From: Lacticaseibacillus parakribbianus
GTDB lineage: Bacteria > Bacillota > Bacilli > Lactobacillales > Lactobacillaceae
Assembly: GCF_025490915.1 (NCBI RefSeq)
Contig: NZ_JANQBA010000003.1
Coordinates: forward strand, 32,524 to 96,523
DNA length: 64,000 bases
Direction: 5' to 3'
The position numbers were made by a program, and so were the translations under genes. Under the pieces are notes generated by a model. That model was not told where the DNA came from and ran no database searches. It was given only the letters and a program-made list of their open reading frames with translations. Shown here one piece after another: positions 17,277-24,678 of this stretch (position 1 is the stretch's first letter; each line of letters opens with the position of its first letter).

Positions 17277-18167
17277 CTATAGTTGACGAATCTCTTTATC
17301 TCTTTGTTCTATCTGAGAAATCATATTTTCAAGACAGAGCATAAGTTCATCATGAGACTGTGGCAACACTGAAATACTTATTGTAGAAAAGTCCCGGTCT
17401 GGGGACTCTATCATCTGATCAAACCGTTCAAAATGCATAGGAAAGAGTTCTTTAGGTTTTCCATTTGAATCAATCATTGCACTCAGTCGATTCTGAACTA
17501 CGAAATCTTCCCAACCCTCAAAATGATCTAGCCAAGCAGTAACTGTTCTAAAGCTCATCCCATACATCTGTTGAAGCACAATACAATTATATTTGAAGTA
17601 CTCGTCTATTGCATGAAGAAATAAATCTGCGTAATCTCTAGTTAAATACATGCGTCCAGTATTTATCGAATGCATTCGATGTCCGTAAGATATATTATGT
17701 CTTGACAATCCAAACTCGGGCAGGATATTCCCTATCGTATGATTCACCTCTGCAAAGCTCTCCAATAATTGCCACACCTCCGACGGCAGCGGAAACTCGC
17801 GAAAATGATCAGTTATACCATCTCCCAAAGTTTTAATGTGAGCTTCACTACAGAACTCCTCAAAGGTTTCTCTGGATAGCTCGATAATGAGACTCTGACG
17901 GAAAGTGGTCCAAAAAGAATGTAGGATATCACCACGCCACCAATCTCCGCTTGGCTCGATAAGCTGATACTTGGCCGTGGCACCCGGCTGAAGTGACAAC
18001 CGTAAAGGGCGAAGAAATAGATAATCCTGTTGGAGAAGCCCCATTACACTTTGACTGACGTCAACATCAAAATCAGTGAAGTCGGACTTGAACTTGAACG
18101 TTAACAATTTTTCAATTGGATCTGGAATACTTTTCAAAAACGTCAATTGATCCTTGAAATCTTCCAT
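17277..18167 (-). CDS. Unknown protein, AT-rich island
   Basis: 296 residues, no signal or membrane segment. It contains a conserved-looking core LSRHNISYGHRMHSINTGRMYLT. This recalls small Firmicutes/actinobacterial proteins annotated only as domains of unknown function (DUF6994-like by memory, uncertain). The start at 18167 follows GGAGG by 5 bp; an upstream ATG at 18179 overlaps that site and is less likely. It is the first gene of a two-gene operon with 16311. Confidence 0.65.
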   Translation of the reverse strand: MEDFKDQLTFLKSIPDPIEKLLTFKFKSDFTDFDVDVSQSVMGLLQQDYLFLRPLRLSLQPGATAKYQLIEPSGDWWRGDILHSFWTTFRQSLIIELSRETFEEFCSEAHIKTLGDGITDHFREFPLPSEVWQLLESFAEVNHTIGNILPEFGLSRHNISYGHRMHSINTGRMYLTRDYADLFLHAIDEYFKYNCIVLQQMYGMSFRTVTAWLDHFEGWEDFVVQNRLSAMIDSNGKPKELFPMHFERFDQMIESPDRDFSTISISVLPQSHDELMLCLENMISQIEQRDKEIRQL

Positions 18168-18218
18168 ATGTGCCTCCATGCCGATGTGAGATTTGAATCA
18201 TTGCACACTTACACGATT

Positions 18219-18247
18219 AATCTAGCACGCAGACATTCCGATTTCAA
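18219..18247 (-). promoter_or_regulatory. Promoter of the AT-rich two-gene operon
   Basis: Minus strand: TTGAAA (18247-18242), 17-bp spacer, TAGATT (18224-18219), about 50 bp before the start codon. Confidence 0.5.
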
Positions 18248-18429
18248 TCCGCAGTCAATTTTTTTTGGCTATTTTTGTGTGCCTATAAAATTAAGTCTGA
18301 AGATGACGTTGTTCTCATTCTTGTGGCAAATATTGCGACTGCGTCATCGGATTGACGTCGTACCTACTTGTCTTCAGCTTGGTCTACCACCCAAAAGAGC
18401 CTTCTGCATCACCGATAACCTCGACCGCG

Positions 18430-18610
18430 TCCTGCGTGGCACCTGACGAACTCAAGGTGCCACCCCACTGGCACTACGCATTCGCCACTTCGCAGATCAC
18501 CCTTGGATGTTGGCAACTCACTGAAAGACCCGTCACTGATGTCGCAGCCTACCACAAACCACAGCTGATCGGTTAGTTCAGACTCCATCACTTTTCCCGC
18601 TTCCCGCCTT
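18430..18610 (-). promoter_or_regulatory. Possible T-box-like leader or its remnant
   Basis: On the minus strand a GGGGTGGCACC element matches the T-box core UGGNACC and forms a hairpin with GGTGCCAC (18436-18443 with 18456-18463). About 150 nt of structured sequence containing AGTGA elements precede it, right after a terminator. No aminoacyl-tRNA or amino-acid gene follows and there is no T-run after the hairpin. A relic or a chance match is therefore quite possible. Confidence 0.3.
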
Positions 18611-18622
18611 CGCACCAGCGCA

Positions 18623-18662
18623 AACAACCCGCCTGGTATATCACTACCGCAGGCGGGTTGTT
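18623..18662 (-). terminator. Terminator after the P-type ATPase
   Basis: A perfect 13-bp stem, AACAACCCGCCTG with CAGGCGGGTTGTT, around a 14-nt loop, 80 bp after the ATPase stop codon. The stem ends in TTGTT on both strands. Confidence 0.75.
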
Positions 18663-18744
18663 CTCGTGTCAACTGTAATTCATCTGTAATCTGCGCGAAC
18701 GCGGTTCACGTCCGATGTCTATCACCGATTCGCTGCCAATCTAC

Positions 18745-20544
18745 TTACCCCACCACCTCGCTCCGCCGCCCGGTACGGGCGCGGAGGGCGTAGAGGATGG
18801 TGACGGTGTCGACGACTTCTTGGAACATCGCGCCGATGATGGCGGGGATCACGCCGAAGGCTGCGATCAGCATCAGGCCCGTGCAGATGCCGATGCCGAT
18901 CCAGACGGCCTCCCGGGCGATGCGCATGGTGTCTTGGCTGATCAAAACGGCGCTTGCGACCTTGGTCAGGTCGTCGCGCAGGACCACGGCGTCGGCGCTT
19001 TCCGATGCCGCGGTGGCGCCGTGGGCCCCCATCGCGATGCCGACGTCGGCGACCGCCAGAGACGGCGCGTCGTTGACGCCGTCGCCGACCATGATCACCG
19101 GCCGCTCGGTTTTGCCTAGGCCGTCCAGCACGGCGATTTTACCGGCCGGCAGCTGCTCGGCGTGAACCTGGTCGATGCCGACCTCGGCCGCGACCTCATC
19201 GGCCACGGCCTGGCTGTCGCCGGAGATCATCATGGTGTCGGCCACACCCAGGTCGTGCAGCGCCGCGATGGTGCGACGCGCCTCGGGCCGGGTGCGGTCG
19301 GAGAAGGTGATGACGCCGGCGTATTGGCCGGCGACGCTGACGTAGACCGCGGTGTCGGCGACGGTCTGCGGGGCGTTGGCGAAGCTGGCCTTGCCCGCCA
19401 GGACCTTTTGACCGGCGACGGTGGCGGTGACGCCGGCCGCGGTGGCCTCGGAGACGTCGGTGGCCGGCTGCAGGTTCTTGGCGCCGACCTTCTCGACCAG
19501 AGACCGCGCCAGGATGTGGCCGGACTGTTGCTCGGCCGAGGCCGCGAGGTTCAAGACGGTGTCGGCAGTGAAGCCGGCGGCCGGCGTCACGTCTGCGACG
19601 GCCAAAACGCCTTGGGTGATCGTGCCCGTTTTGTCGAACGCGACGGTCTTGGCCTGGGCCAGCTTTTCAATCGCCGTGCCGGACTTCACGATGATGCCGG
19701 CGCGGCTGGTGCGGCTCATGCCGGACACCAAGGCGACCGGCGCCGCGAGAATCAGGGGGCAAGGCGAGGCGACGACCAGCACCTCGGCCAGCCGCACGGG
19801 GTCACCGGAGAGCGCCCAGGCGACGCCGGCGATGACGTAGGCCAACAGCGTGAACGGCACGGCGTAGCGATCGGCCATCCGGACGAAATGGGCCGGCCGC
19901 GCCTCGGATTCCTTGACCAGCTTGATGATGCTTTGGTACTGGCTATCCGCGGCGGTGTGGGTGACGCTGACGGTCAGCGCCCCGTCGCCGTTGACGGTCC
20001 CGGACAGCAGCGTGTCGCCCGTGGTTTTGCCCACCGGCTTGGCCTCGCCGGTCAGGCTGGCCTCGGACACCAGGCTGTCGCCATCCGCCACGATGCCGTC
20101 AACCGGCACCAGCTCGCCGGGCCGCACGACGATCACGTCGCCGACCGCCACGACGTCGACGTCGACGTCTTGCAGGTGGTCGCCGACCTGGCGATGCGCC
20201 GTGGTCGGGGTGTTATCCAGCAGGGACTTGAGGTCGGCGTTGGCCTTTTTGGCGGCAAAATCCTCCAGCGCATCCCCGCCGGTCAGCATCAACAGCACGA
20301 TCATGGACGCCCAGTACTCGCCGACGGCCAGCGTCGCGACCACCGCGGTGATCGCCAGCAGGTCGACGCCGAACGACCCGGAGGCCAGCGTCTTGACCAT
20401 GTCGATGAACATCAAAAGCGCAATCAGGGAGCCCAGGATTGTGATGATGCCCTGTGCCCACAGCGGCTGGTGCAGCGCGAACTCGCAGAGCACCGCCACC
20501 ACACTCACCGCAAGTACTGCCCAAAGCCGTCGATAATTTCTCAT
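18745..20544 (-). CDS. P1B-type heavy-metal translocating ATPase
   Basis: A 599-residue integral membrane metal exporter. It shows TGEA (165-168), SPC (260-262) in the metal-binding helix instead of CPC, DKTGT with the phosphorylated Asp304, an SGHILA segment in place of the HP locus, and GDGVNDAPSLAVADVGIAMG. There is no N-terminal HMA metal-binding domain. The SPC motif is typical of the P1B-4 group (cobalt, zinc or iron efflux); the metal cannot be chosen from sequence. GGGAGG lies 9 bp before the ATG. It follows the membrane protein gene 20589 with a 44-bp gap that contains an AT-rich promoter-like stretch. Confidence 0.92.
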   Translation of the reverse strand: MRNYRRLWAVLAVSVVAVLCEFALHQPLWAQGIITILGSLIALLMFIDMVKTLASGSFGVDLLAITAVVATLAVGEYWASMIVLLMLTGGDALEDFAAKKANADLKSLLDNTPTTAHRQVGDHLQDVDVDVVAVGDVIVVRPGELVPVDGIVADGDSLVSEASLTGEAKPVGKTTGDTLLSGTVNGDGALTVSVTHTAADSQYQSIIKLVKESEARPAHFVRMADRYAVPFTLLAYVIAGVAWALSGDPVRLAEVLVVASPCPLILAAPVALVSGMSRTSRAGIIVKSGTAIEKLAQAKTVAFDKTGTITQGVLAVADVTPAAGFTADTVLNLAASAEQQSGHILARSLVEKVGAKNLQPATDVSEATAAGVTATVAGQKVLAGKASFANAPQTVADTAVYVSVAGQYAGVITFSDRTRPEARRTIAALHDLGVADTMMISGDSQAVADEVAAEVGIDQVHAEQLPAGKIAVLDGLGKTERPVIMVGDGVNDAPSLAVADVGIAMGAHGATAASESADAVVLRDDLTKVASAVLISQDTMRIAREAVWIGIGICTGLMLIAAFGVIPAIIGAMFQEVVDTVTILYALRARTGRRSEVVG

Positions 20545-20588
20545 CCCATTAGCCTCCCACTCATTTCTTTCCCTTAATTATAATGGTT

Positions 20589-21776
20589 CTAATCTAGCTT
20601 GTCCAGCTCGATTGTCACCGGCCAGGCGACGGTCCCCGCCGCCGCCAGCGTCCGGATGCGGTTGAACAGCAGCAGCAGCCAGCCGAAGCCGATCGCAAAC
20701 CCCTGAATCTCAAACGCGGTCAAAGACGGCCAGCGAAAAATGCGAAACCCCAGGTTCAGCGCCATCAGAATCGCCCCGGCGGCGTAGGAGCCCCACAGGA
20801 ACTCGCGGGTCACGCCGGGCAACAGCCACCGCAGCCCGACGATCAGAATCGTGATCATCGTCACCAGCATCCCCGCCACCTCGTCGTGCAACAGGTGCCA
20901 GGCCGCGTCGTTGGGGAACACCCCGACCAGCCCGAGGTCGATGGCAATCAGCGTCAAAATCACGCGCAGCGCCGTCAGCCGCCAGTTGTGCGGGTACTTC
21001 GCATGCAGCAGCACGAACAAGTAGTCGATCAAGGCGATCATGAGCAGCGCCGACATCAGTAGCGTCAGGTTGAACTGCCAGGCGTTGCTGGCCATGGTCG
21101 TGCCCAAAAAGCTCAGGTTGTACTGCCACCACTGGCGCTGCCCGTTGGCCGCCATCGAGATCACGACCCCGGCGATGATTACCACGGTCAACAGCATCGT
21201 CAGGGCCCGGGCGTCGATGGTCAACGCCGCCCCCACCATGAACGCGTTGGCGATGGTCAAAAACACCATGAACACCAGGGCCGCGGTGATGCGGTCGAAC
21301 GACGCGCCGGGGAACATCTGGCCAAACACCCAAAACAGGCCGACCAACGACTCCCCTAAGATCACGACAAAGGCCAACAGCACCGCCGGTAGGTTGCGCC
21401 AATACAGCCTTGGCGCCAGGCGGTCCGCGCTGTCCTTGCGGTTTTTAATGAAGAAACCGGCGAACAAAAGCGTCCCGGACACCAGGCCGCAGCCGATCAC
21501 GAAGCTGGCGATCGAGTAATCGCCGCCGGTCAGCCACAACACCGGGTAGCCCTGGCTGAGCCAGTACAGGTAGACCCCCAGCGTCACCACCGCCGACACG
21601 ATCAGCGGCCACACCAGAAACAGGCCGCGGCTGCGCAGCCGCTCGGCCTGTGGTGGGCGAATCACCACCTGGTTGTTGTCCACCACCAGCTGCATCTCCG
21701 TGCCGGCGTCAACGCCCAGCTGCTGACACACCACGGCCGGCAGCCGCACGGTCTGCCGCGTTACTTTATCTTGCAT
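20589..21776 (-). CDS. DUF998-type membrane protein with N-terminal AbrB/MazE-like domain
   Basis: 395 residues. Residues 1-45 (KVTRQTVRLPAVVCQQLGVDAGTEMQLVVDNNQVVIRPP) have the swapped-hairpin pattern of AbrB/MazE DNA-binding domains. The rest is a polytopic membrane protein with roughly ten hydrophobic segments. The NLSFLGTTMASNAWQFN stretch is typical of DUF998 proteins. The fusion would place a transcription-factor-like domain at the cytoplasmic face. The ATG at 21776 follows GGAGGAG directly. Function unknown; a membrane-tethered regulator or toxin-antitoxin-derived control are guesses. Confidence 0.8.
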   Translation of the reverse strand: MQDKVTRQTVRLPAVVCQQLGVDAGTEMQLVVDNNQVVIRPPQAERLRSRGLFLVWPLIVSAVVTLGVYLYWLSQGYPVLWLTGGDYSIASFVIGCGLVSGTLLFAGFFIKNRKDSADRLAPRLYWRNLPAVLLAFVVILGESLVGLFWVFGQMFPGASFDRITAALVFMVFLTIANAFMVGAALTIDARALTMLLTVVIIAGVVISMAANGQRQWWQYNLSFLGTTMASNAWQFNLTLLMSALLMIALIDYLFVLLHAKYPHNWRLTALRVILTLIAIDLGLVGVFPNDAAWHLLHDEVAGMLVTMITILIVGLRWLLPGVTREFLWGSYAAGAILMALNLGFRIFRWPSLTAFEIQGFAIGFGWLLLLFNRIRTLAAAGTVAWPVTIELDKLD

Positions 21777-21799
21777 AAGCTCCTCCACTCCCGAGGCGA

Positions 21800-22060
21800 A
21801 CCCCTCTTGCTCACATTATAACGTATTCGGCCGCACGGTGGCACCGGGGTCAAGACCGTGTCGCGGGGCCGGGCGGCGGGATTGCGTCGCTGGGGCCGGT
21901 GTCGGGTCGCTCGCAATAACGTCAGTCGAATGACACGGCCTGTCACCGAAGACCACCGGCAGCCGAATGCCGGACGGGGTCGGTCGCCAGCGGCTACGGC
22001 CCGGCGAAGGACGGGGCCGAGCTCGCCCCCTCCGGTGAGCGAACCGCACCGACGGCAAAC
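21800..22060. other. GC-rich intergenic DNA without a gene
   Basis: About 260 bp of very GC-rich sequence with several short inverted repeats. I could not match it to repeat family A or B, and no frame looks coding. It may be a further diverged structured repeat. Confidence 0.4.
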
Positions 22061-22088
22061 GGCACCCGGGTCGCGTGACCCGGGTGCC
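22061..22088 (-). terminator. Terminator-like hairpin after pyrD
   Basis: GGCACCCGGGTC pairs perfectly with GACCCGGGTGCC; on the minus strand GTTT follows. A second hairpin, CCAAG...CTTGG at 22134-22166, lies between it and the gene. Confidence 0.7.
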
Positions 22089-22171
22089 GCTTGTGTGTGG
22101 CGCCGACCGGCTTGGCCGCTCACCCCAAGTCGCGGTTCTGGCAGGCCGGAACGCGGCTTGGCAGCGTCGCC

Positions 22172-23113
22172 CTAGTCCAGCGTCTTGAGCTTGCCGCGGA
22201 AGTCGGCAATCGTGTTGTAGCCCTTCAGCGCCATGATGGAATCGAGCTCTTGGGCGATGCGCTTGAACACCGCCGTGCCCTCGTAGCCGAACTGGGTGCC
22301 GATCTGAAGCATCGAGGCGCCGCACAAAATGTGCTCGAAGGCGTCGCGCCCGTTCAGGATGCCGCCGACGCCGACCACCGCGATTTCGGGTTTCAGGCGC
22401 TGCGACAGGGCCCGGACGTTGGCCAAGGCGGTTGGCTTGACGCTGGCGCCACCGATGCCGCCGAACCCGCCCTTGGGCCGAATCGCGACGGTTTCGGTCT
22501 CCGCGTTGACCACTAGGCCGTTGCCGACGCTGTTGATGGTGGTGACGAAGGTCAGCGGGTACTGGTTCAGCACCGCGGCGATCGCGTCAAAATGGGCCAG
22601 GTCGAAGTACGGCGGCAGCTTGACGCCCAGCGGTTTGTCGTAAAACGCGAACACCGCGTCCAGCGTTTTGGCCGTCTGCTCGAAGTCGTAGCCGGTTTGC
22701 GGATGCCCCGGGACGTTGGGACAAGAGAGGTTCAGCTCGACGAAGCCGCGGTACTCGGAGGCCTGAATCTCGTGTAGCATCGCCAGGTTGTCTTCCAGGC
22801 TGGTGCCGGCGATCGACAGGAACTGCGTGGCGGTCGGCCGCTTGATCTGATCGGCCAGCACGTAATCCAGGTAGTAGGCCAGGCCGTTGTTCGGCAGCCC
22901 CATCGAGTTGAAGCTGCCGTGCGGCAAGGTGGTCATGCGCGGCTCAGGATTGCCCGGCCGCTTGTTCGGCGTTGCACTTTTGGTCACGTAGGTGCCGGCG
23001 GCGGAGGCCACCAGCGCGTCGAGGTCACGCGCAGACTGGCAGCGGATCCCCGCGGCGTTCATCAGGCAGGTGCTGAAGCGGCGGCCGGCGATGGTCGTAG
23101 CAAGTGTAGACAT
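22172..23113 (-). CDS. pyrD: Dihydroorotate dehydrogenase, class 1A
   Basis: Cytosolic FMN enzyme of pyrimidine synthesis that oxidises dihydroorotate, in this class usually with fumarate. It has 313 residues, the class 1A length. Visible are the ELNLSCPNVPG loop with the catalytic Cys, the NSVGNG segment, KGGFGGIGG and the terminal GVGGI phosphate-binding loop. The start at 23113 (MSTLATTIAG) has AAGGAG upstream; a longer frame to 23254 runs through a terminator and is rejected. It stands alone with its own terminator, away from a pyr operon, as often in lactobacilli. Confidence 0.94.
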   Translation of the reverse strand: MSTLATTIAGRRFSTCLMNAAGIRCQSARDLDALVASAAGTYVTKSATPNKRPGNPEPRMTTLPHGSFNSMGLPNNGLAYYLDYVLADQIKRPTATQFLSIAGTSLEDNLAMLHEIQASEYRGFVELNLSCPNVPGHPQTGYDFEQTAKTLDAVFAFYDKPLGVKLPPYFDLAHFDAIAAVLNQYPLTFVTTINSVGNGLVVNAETETVAIRPKGGFGGIGGASVKPTALANVRALSQRLKPEIAVVGVGGILNGRDAFEHILCGASMLQIGTQFGYEGTAVFKRIAQELDSIMALKGYNTIADFRGKLKTLD

Positions 23114-23214
23114 TTCATCGATCTCCTTTTGGCTGACTGACTTATCCTGCCTATCGTACACGTTCTGGCGCCGACTTGCACCCGCTTTCGCCGGAAAATC
23201 GCAAAAAATGCGAA

Positions 23215-23250
23215 CAAAAAAAGGCCGAGCCCGATTTGGGTTCGGCCTTT
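23215..23250 (-). terminator. Terminator between the Hsp20 unit and pyrD
   Basis: On the minus strand AAGGCCGAACCC pairs with GGGCTCGGCCTT and is followed by TTTTT. It ends transcripts from the Hsp20 gene at 23504 after passing the repeats. Confidence 0.85.
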
Positions 23251-23289
23251 CCACAGCGGCAGCTGAGAAGACAATTATTGGAGTGAGCG

Positions 23290-23503
23290 GCGGAGGAGCC
23301 GCCGGGAGTCCGTTCGGGCTCCGCGGTGCAACGCCAGCGCTAGGCTAGCCGACTCGCTAAATTCGCGCCGCGCCACCCTCTCTAACGCGTTCCACCGAGC
23401 AACGCGGGTGCGGCTGGCTACGCACCGCCACTCGGGACGAAGACCACGTCCCAAGCGTCGGCGCTAGGCTAGCCGACCCGCTAAAGGCGCTCGGCTCCAC
23501 GCT
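23290..23503 (-). repeat. Family A repeats A6 (complete) and A7 (partial), minus orientation
   Basis: A6 (23383-23503) starts directly after the TAG stop of the Hsp20 gene: AGCGTGGAGCCGAGC pairs with GCTCGGTGG at the far end. The second stem GCGGGT/ACCCGC and the TAGCC blocks are present. A7 (about 23290-23382) has the 5' half of a unit (GGGTGGCGCGGCGC, TTTAGCGAGTCGG) and then diverges into an unrelated GC-rich palindrome. Confidence 0.7.
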
Positions 23504-23935
23504 CTAATTAATCTCAATCGTGTGCGGGTTCTTTGGGGTTTCCGTCAGCTTTGGCAGGGTGATGGTCAGGACGCCATCCGCGTACTTGGCCGCGATGTTG
23601 GCCTCGTCGACGTTCGGCAGGCGGTAGCTGCGGCTCATCGCGCCGTAGCTGCGCTCGCTCATCAAGACGTTGCCCTGCTTGTCTTCGTGGTCGTTGAAGT
23701 CATCCTTTTTCACGCTGATCGACAAGATGTTGTCTTGGTAGTTCAGCTTGATGTCGTTCTTCTCGATGCCCGGCACGTCGACCTTGGCCACGTATGACTT
23801 GTCGTTCTCCTTGATGTCGGTCTTGAGCACCTTGCTAGTTTCGGTCGGCACGAAGTTATCAAAGAAGCGCCGCCCCATGTCAAAGAATGGATCCGTCATC
23901 CAGTCATTGCGATTCATCAAATCATTAGCCATCAT
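23504..23935 (-). CDS. hsp20: Small heat-shock protein, Hsp20/alpha-crystallin family (copy 1)
   Basis: A 143-residue ATP-independent holdase chaperone. The alpha-crystallin domain runs from about residue 38 to 135 with VPGIEKNDIKLNYQDNILSI, the RSYRLPNVDEANI strand and the ADGVLTITLPK motif. The N-terminus MMANDLMNRNDWMTDPFFD is shared with the second copy, so the two arose by duplication. The start (23935) follows AAGGAAGGA. It lies 195 bp downstream of the CIRCE-controlled copy. No CIRCE is visible directly before it, so it may depend on read-through or another promoter. Confidence 0.93.
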   Translation of the reverse strand: MMANDLMNRNDWMTDPFFDMGRRFFDNFVPTETSKVLKTDIKENDKSYVAKVDVPGIEKNDIKLNYQDNILSISVKKDDFNDHEDKQGNVLMSERSYGAMSRSYRLPNVDEANIAAKYADGVLTITLPKLTETPKNPHTIEIN

Positions 23936-24130
23936 GAATTCCTTCCTTTCCAAACCGGCGGGACGTCTATCGCCCCACCCAAATCTTTTTCCGACAAAAC
24001 AGCTTGGCCTTATCGCCAAATTCATGCTAACAACACGGCCGCGGCCGTCGCAACTTTGCGGCTTGCGGAATTGGCAGCAGCGCCTGGCCTGCAACTGTCT
24101 GCAGGCCGCGCCGGCTTTCCGCGCCTTCTG

Positions 24131-24550
24131 TTACTGAATGTCGATGTGGTGGTCGCCGGTCGAACTGCCCGTGAGCTTCGGCAGCGTCACGGTCAAAACG
24201 CCCAGGGCCAGCGTCGCGGTGATGTCTTGGGCCGCGACGTTCGGGATACGGAAGCCGCGGCTGACGCGGTCCGTTTTGCGTTCGCGCAGCACCGCGCCTG
24301 CCGCGTCGTCCTCAGTCGCCTTGGCGCCGACGGTCAACACGTTGTCCTGGTAGTTCAGCCAGATGTCTTGCTTGTCGCGGCCCGGCACGTTGATCTTGAG
24401 CACGTAGGCGTCGGCCGACTCGGTGATGTCCGTCGGCAGCCCGGCGTCACCGGTCGATGGCAGGACCCCGCCGAAAAAGCGCCGGCCCAACGCGTCGAAG
24501 AACGGATCCGCCAGCCAATCATTAGTCATCAATACGTCATTTGCCATCAT
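24131..24550 (-). CDS. hsp20: Small heat-shock protein, Hsp20/alpha-crystallin family (copy 2)
   Basis: A 139-residue Hsp20 with the same start pattern (MMANDVLMTNDWLADPFFD), the VPGRDKQDIWLNYQDNVLTV strand region and LALGVLTVTLPKL near the end. It differs from copy 1 over much of the crystallin domain. Its promoter carries a perfect CIRCE operator, so HrcA repression is expected. The prophage is integrated within that operator, 75-100 bp upstream of the start codon, yet -35, -10 and both CIRCE arms remain in place on the hsp20 side. Confidence 0.93.
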   Translation of the reverse strand: MMANDVLMTNDWLADPFFDALGRRFFGGVLPSTGDAGLPTDITESADAYVLKINVPGRDKQDIWLNYQDNVLTVGAKATEDDAAGAVLRERKTDRVSRGFRIPNVAAQDITATLALGVLTVTLPKLTGSSTGDHHIDIQ

Positions 24551-24611
24551 GAATTCTCCCTTTCATTCCGTGCGGCGCCTCTCAACGCCCCACCTCTTGT
24601 TTACATAACCC

Positions 24612-24640
24612 ATGTTAGTGCGATTTAGCACTCGTGTCAA
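24612..24640 (-). promoter_or_regulatory. Sigma-A promoter of hsp20 (copy 2)
   Basis: Minus strand: TTGACA (24640-24635), 17-bp spacer, TAACAT (24617-24612). The -35 hexamer lies in the CIRCE spacer and in the prophage att core. Confidence 0.8.
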
Positions 24641-24651
24641 TCGAGTGCTAA
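24625..24651 (-). promoter_or_regulatory. CIRCE operator (HrcA binding site)
   Basis: TTAGCACTC, nine bases, GAGTGCTAA: an exact match to the CIRCE consensus. It covers the -35 box of the hsp20 promoter. Confidence 0.95.
24635..24651. other. attL, left prophage attachment site
   Basis: TGTCAATCGAGTGCTAA is repeated at the far end of the phage genes as TGTCAATAGAGTGCTAA (53645-53661), 16 of 17 identical. The integrase gene ends 28 bp to the right. Confidence 0.8.
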
Positions 24652-24678
24652 CGAAAAATTGCACCTCTCTACCACCGG

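Noticed and set aside
18409..18672. 87-codon minus-strand frame
   Set aside because: Runs through a perfect terminator hairpin and a T-box-like hairpin; no ribosome site.
19162..20577. 471-codon plus-strand frame
   Set aside because: Antisense to the ATPase; Gly/Arg/Asp/Val-rich shadow without domain features.
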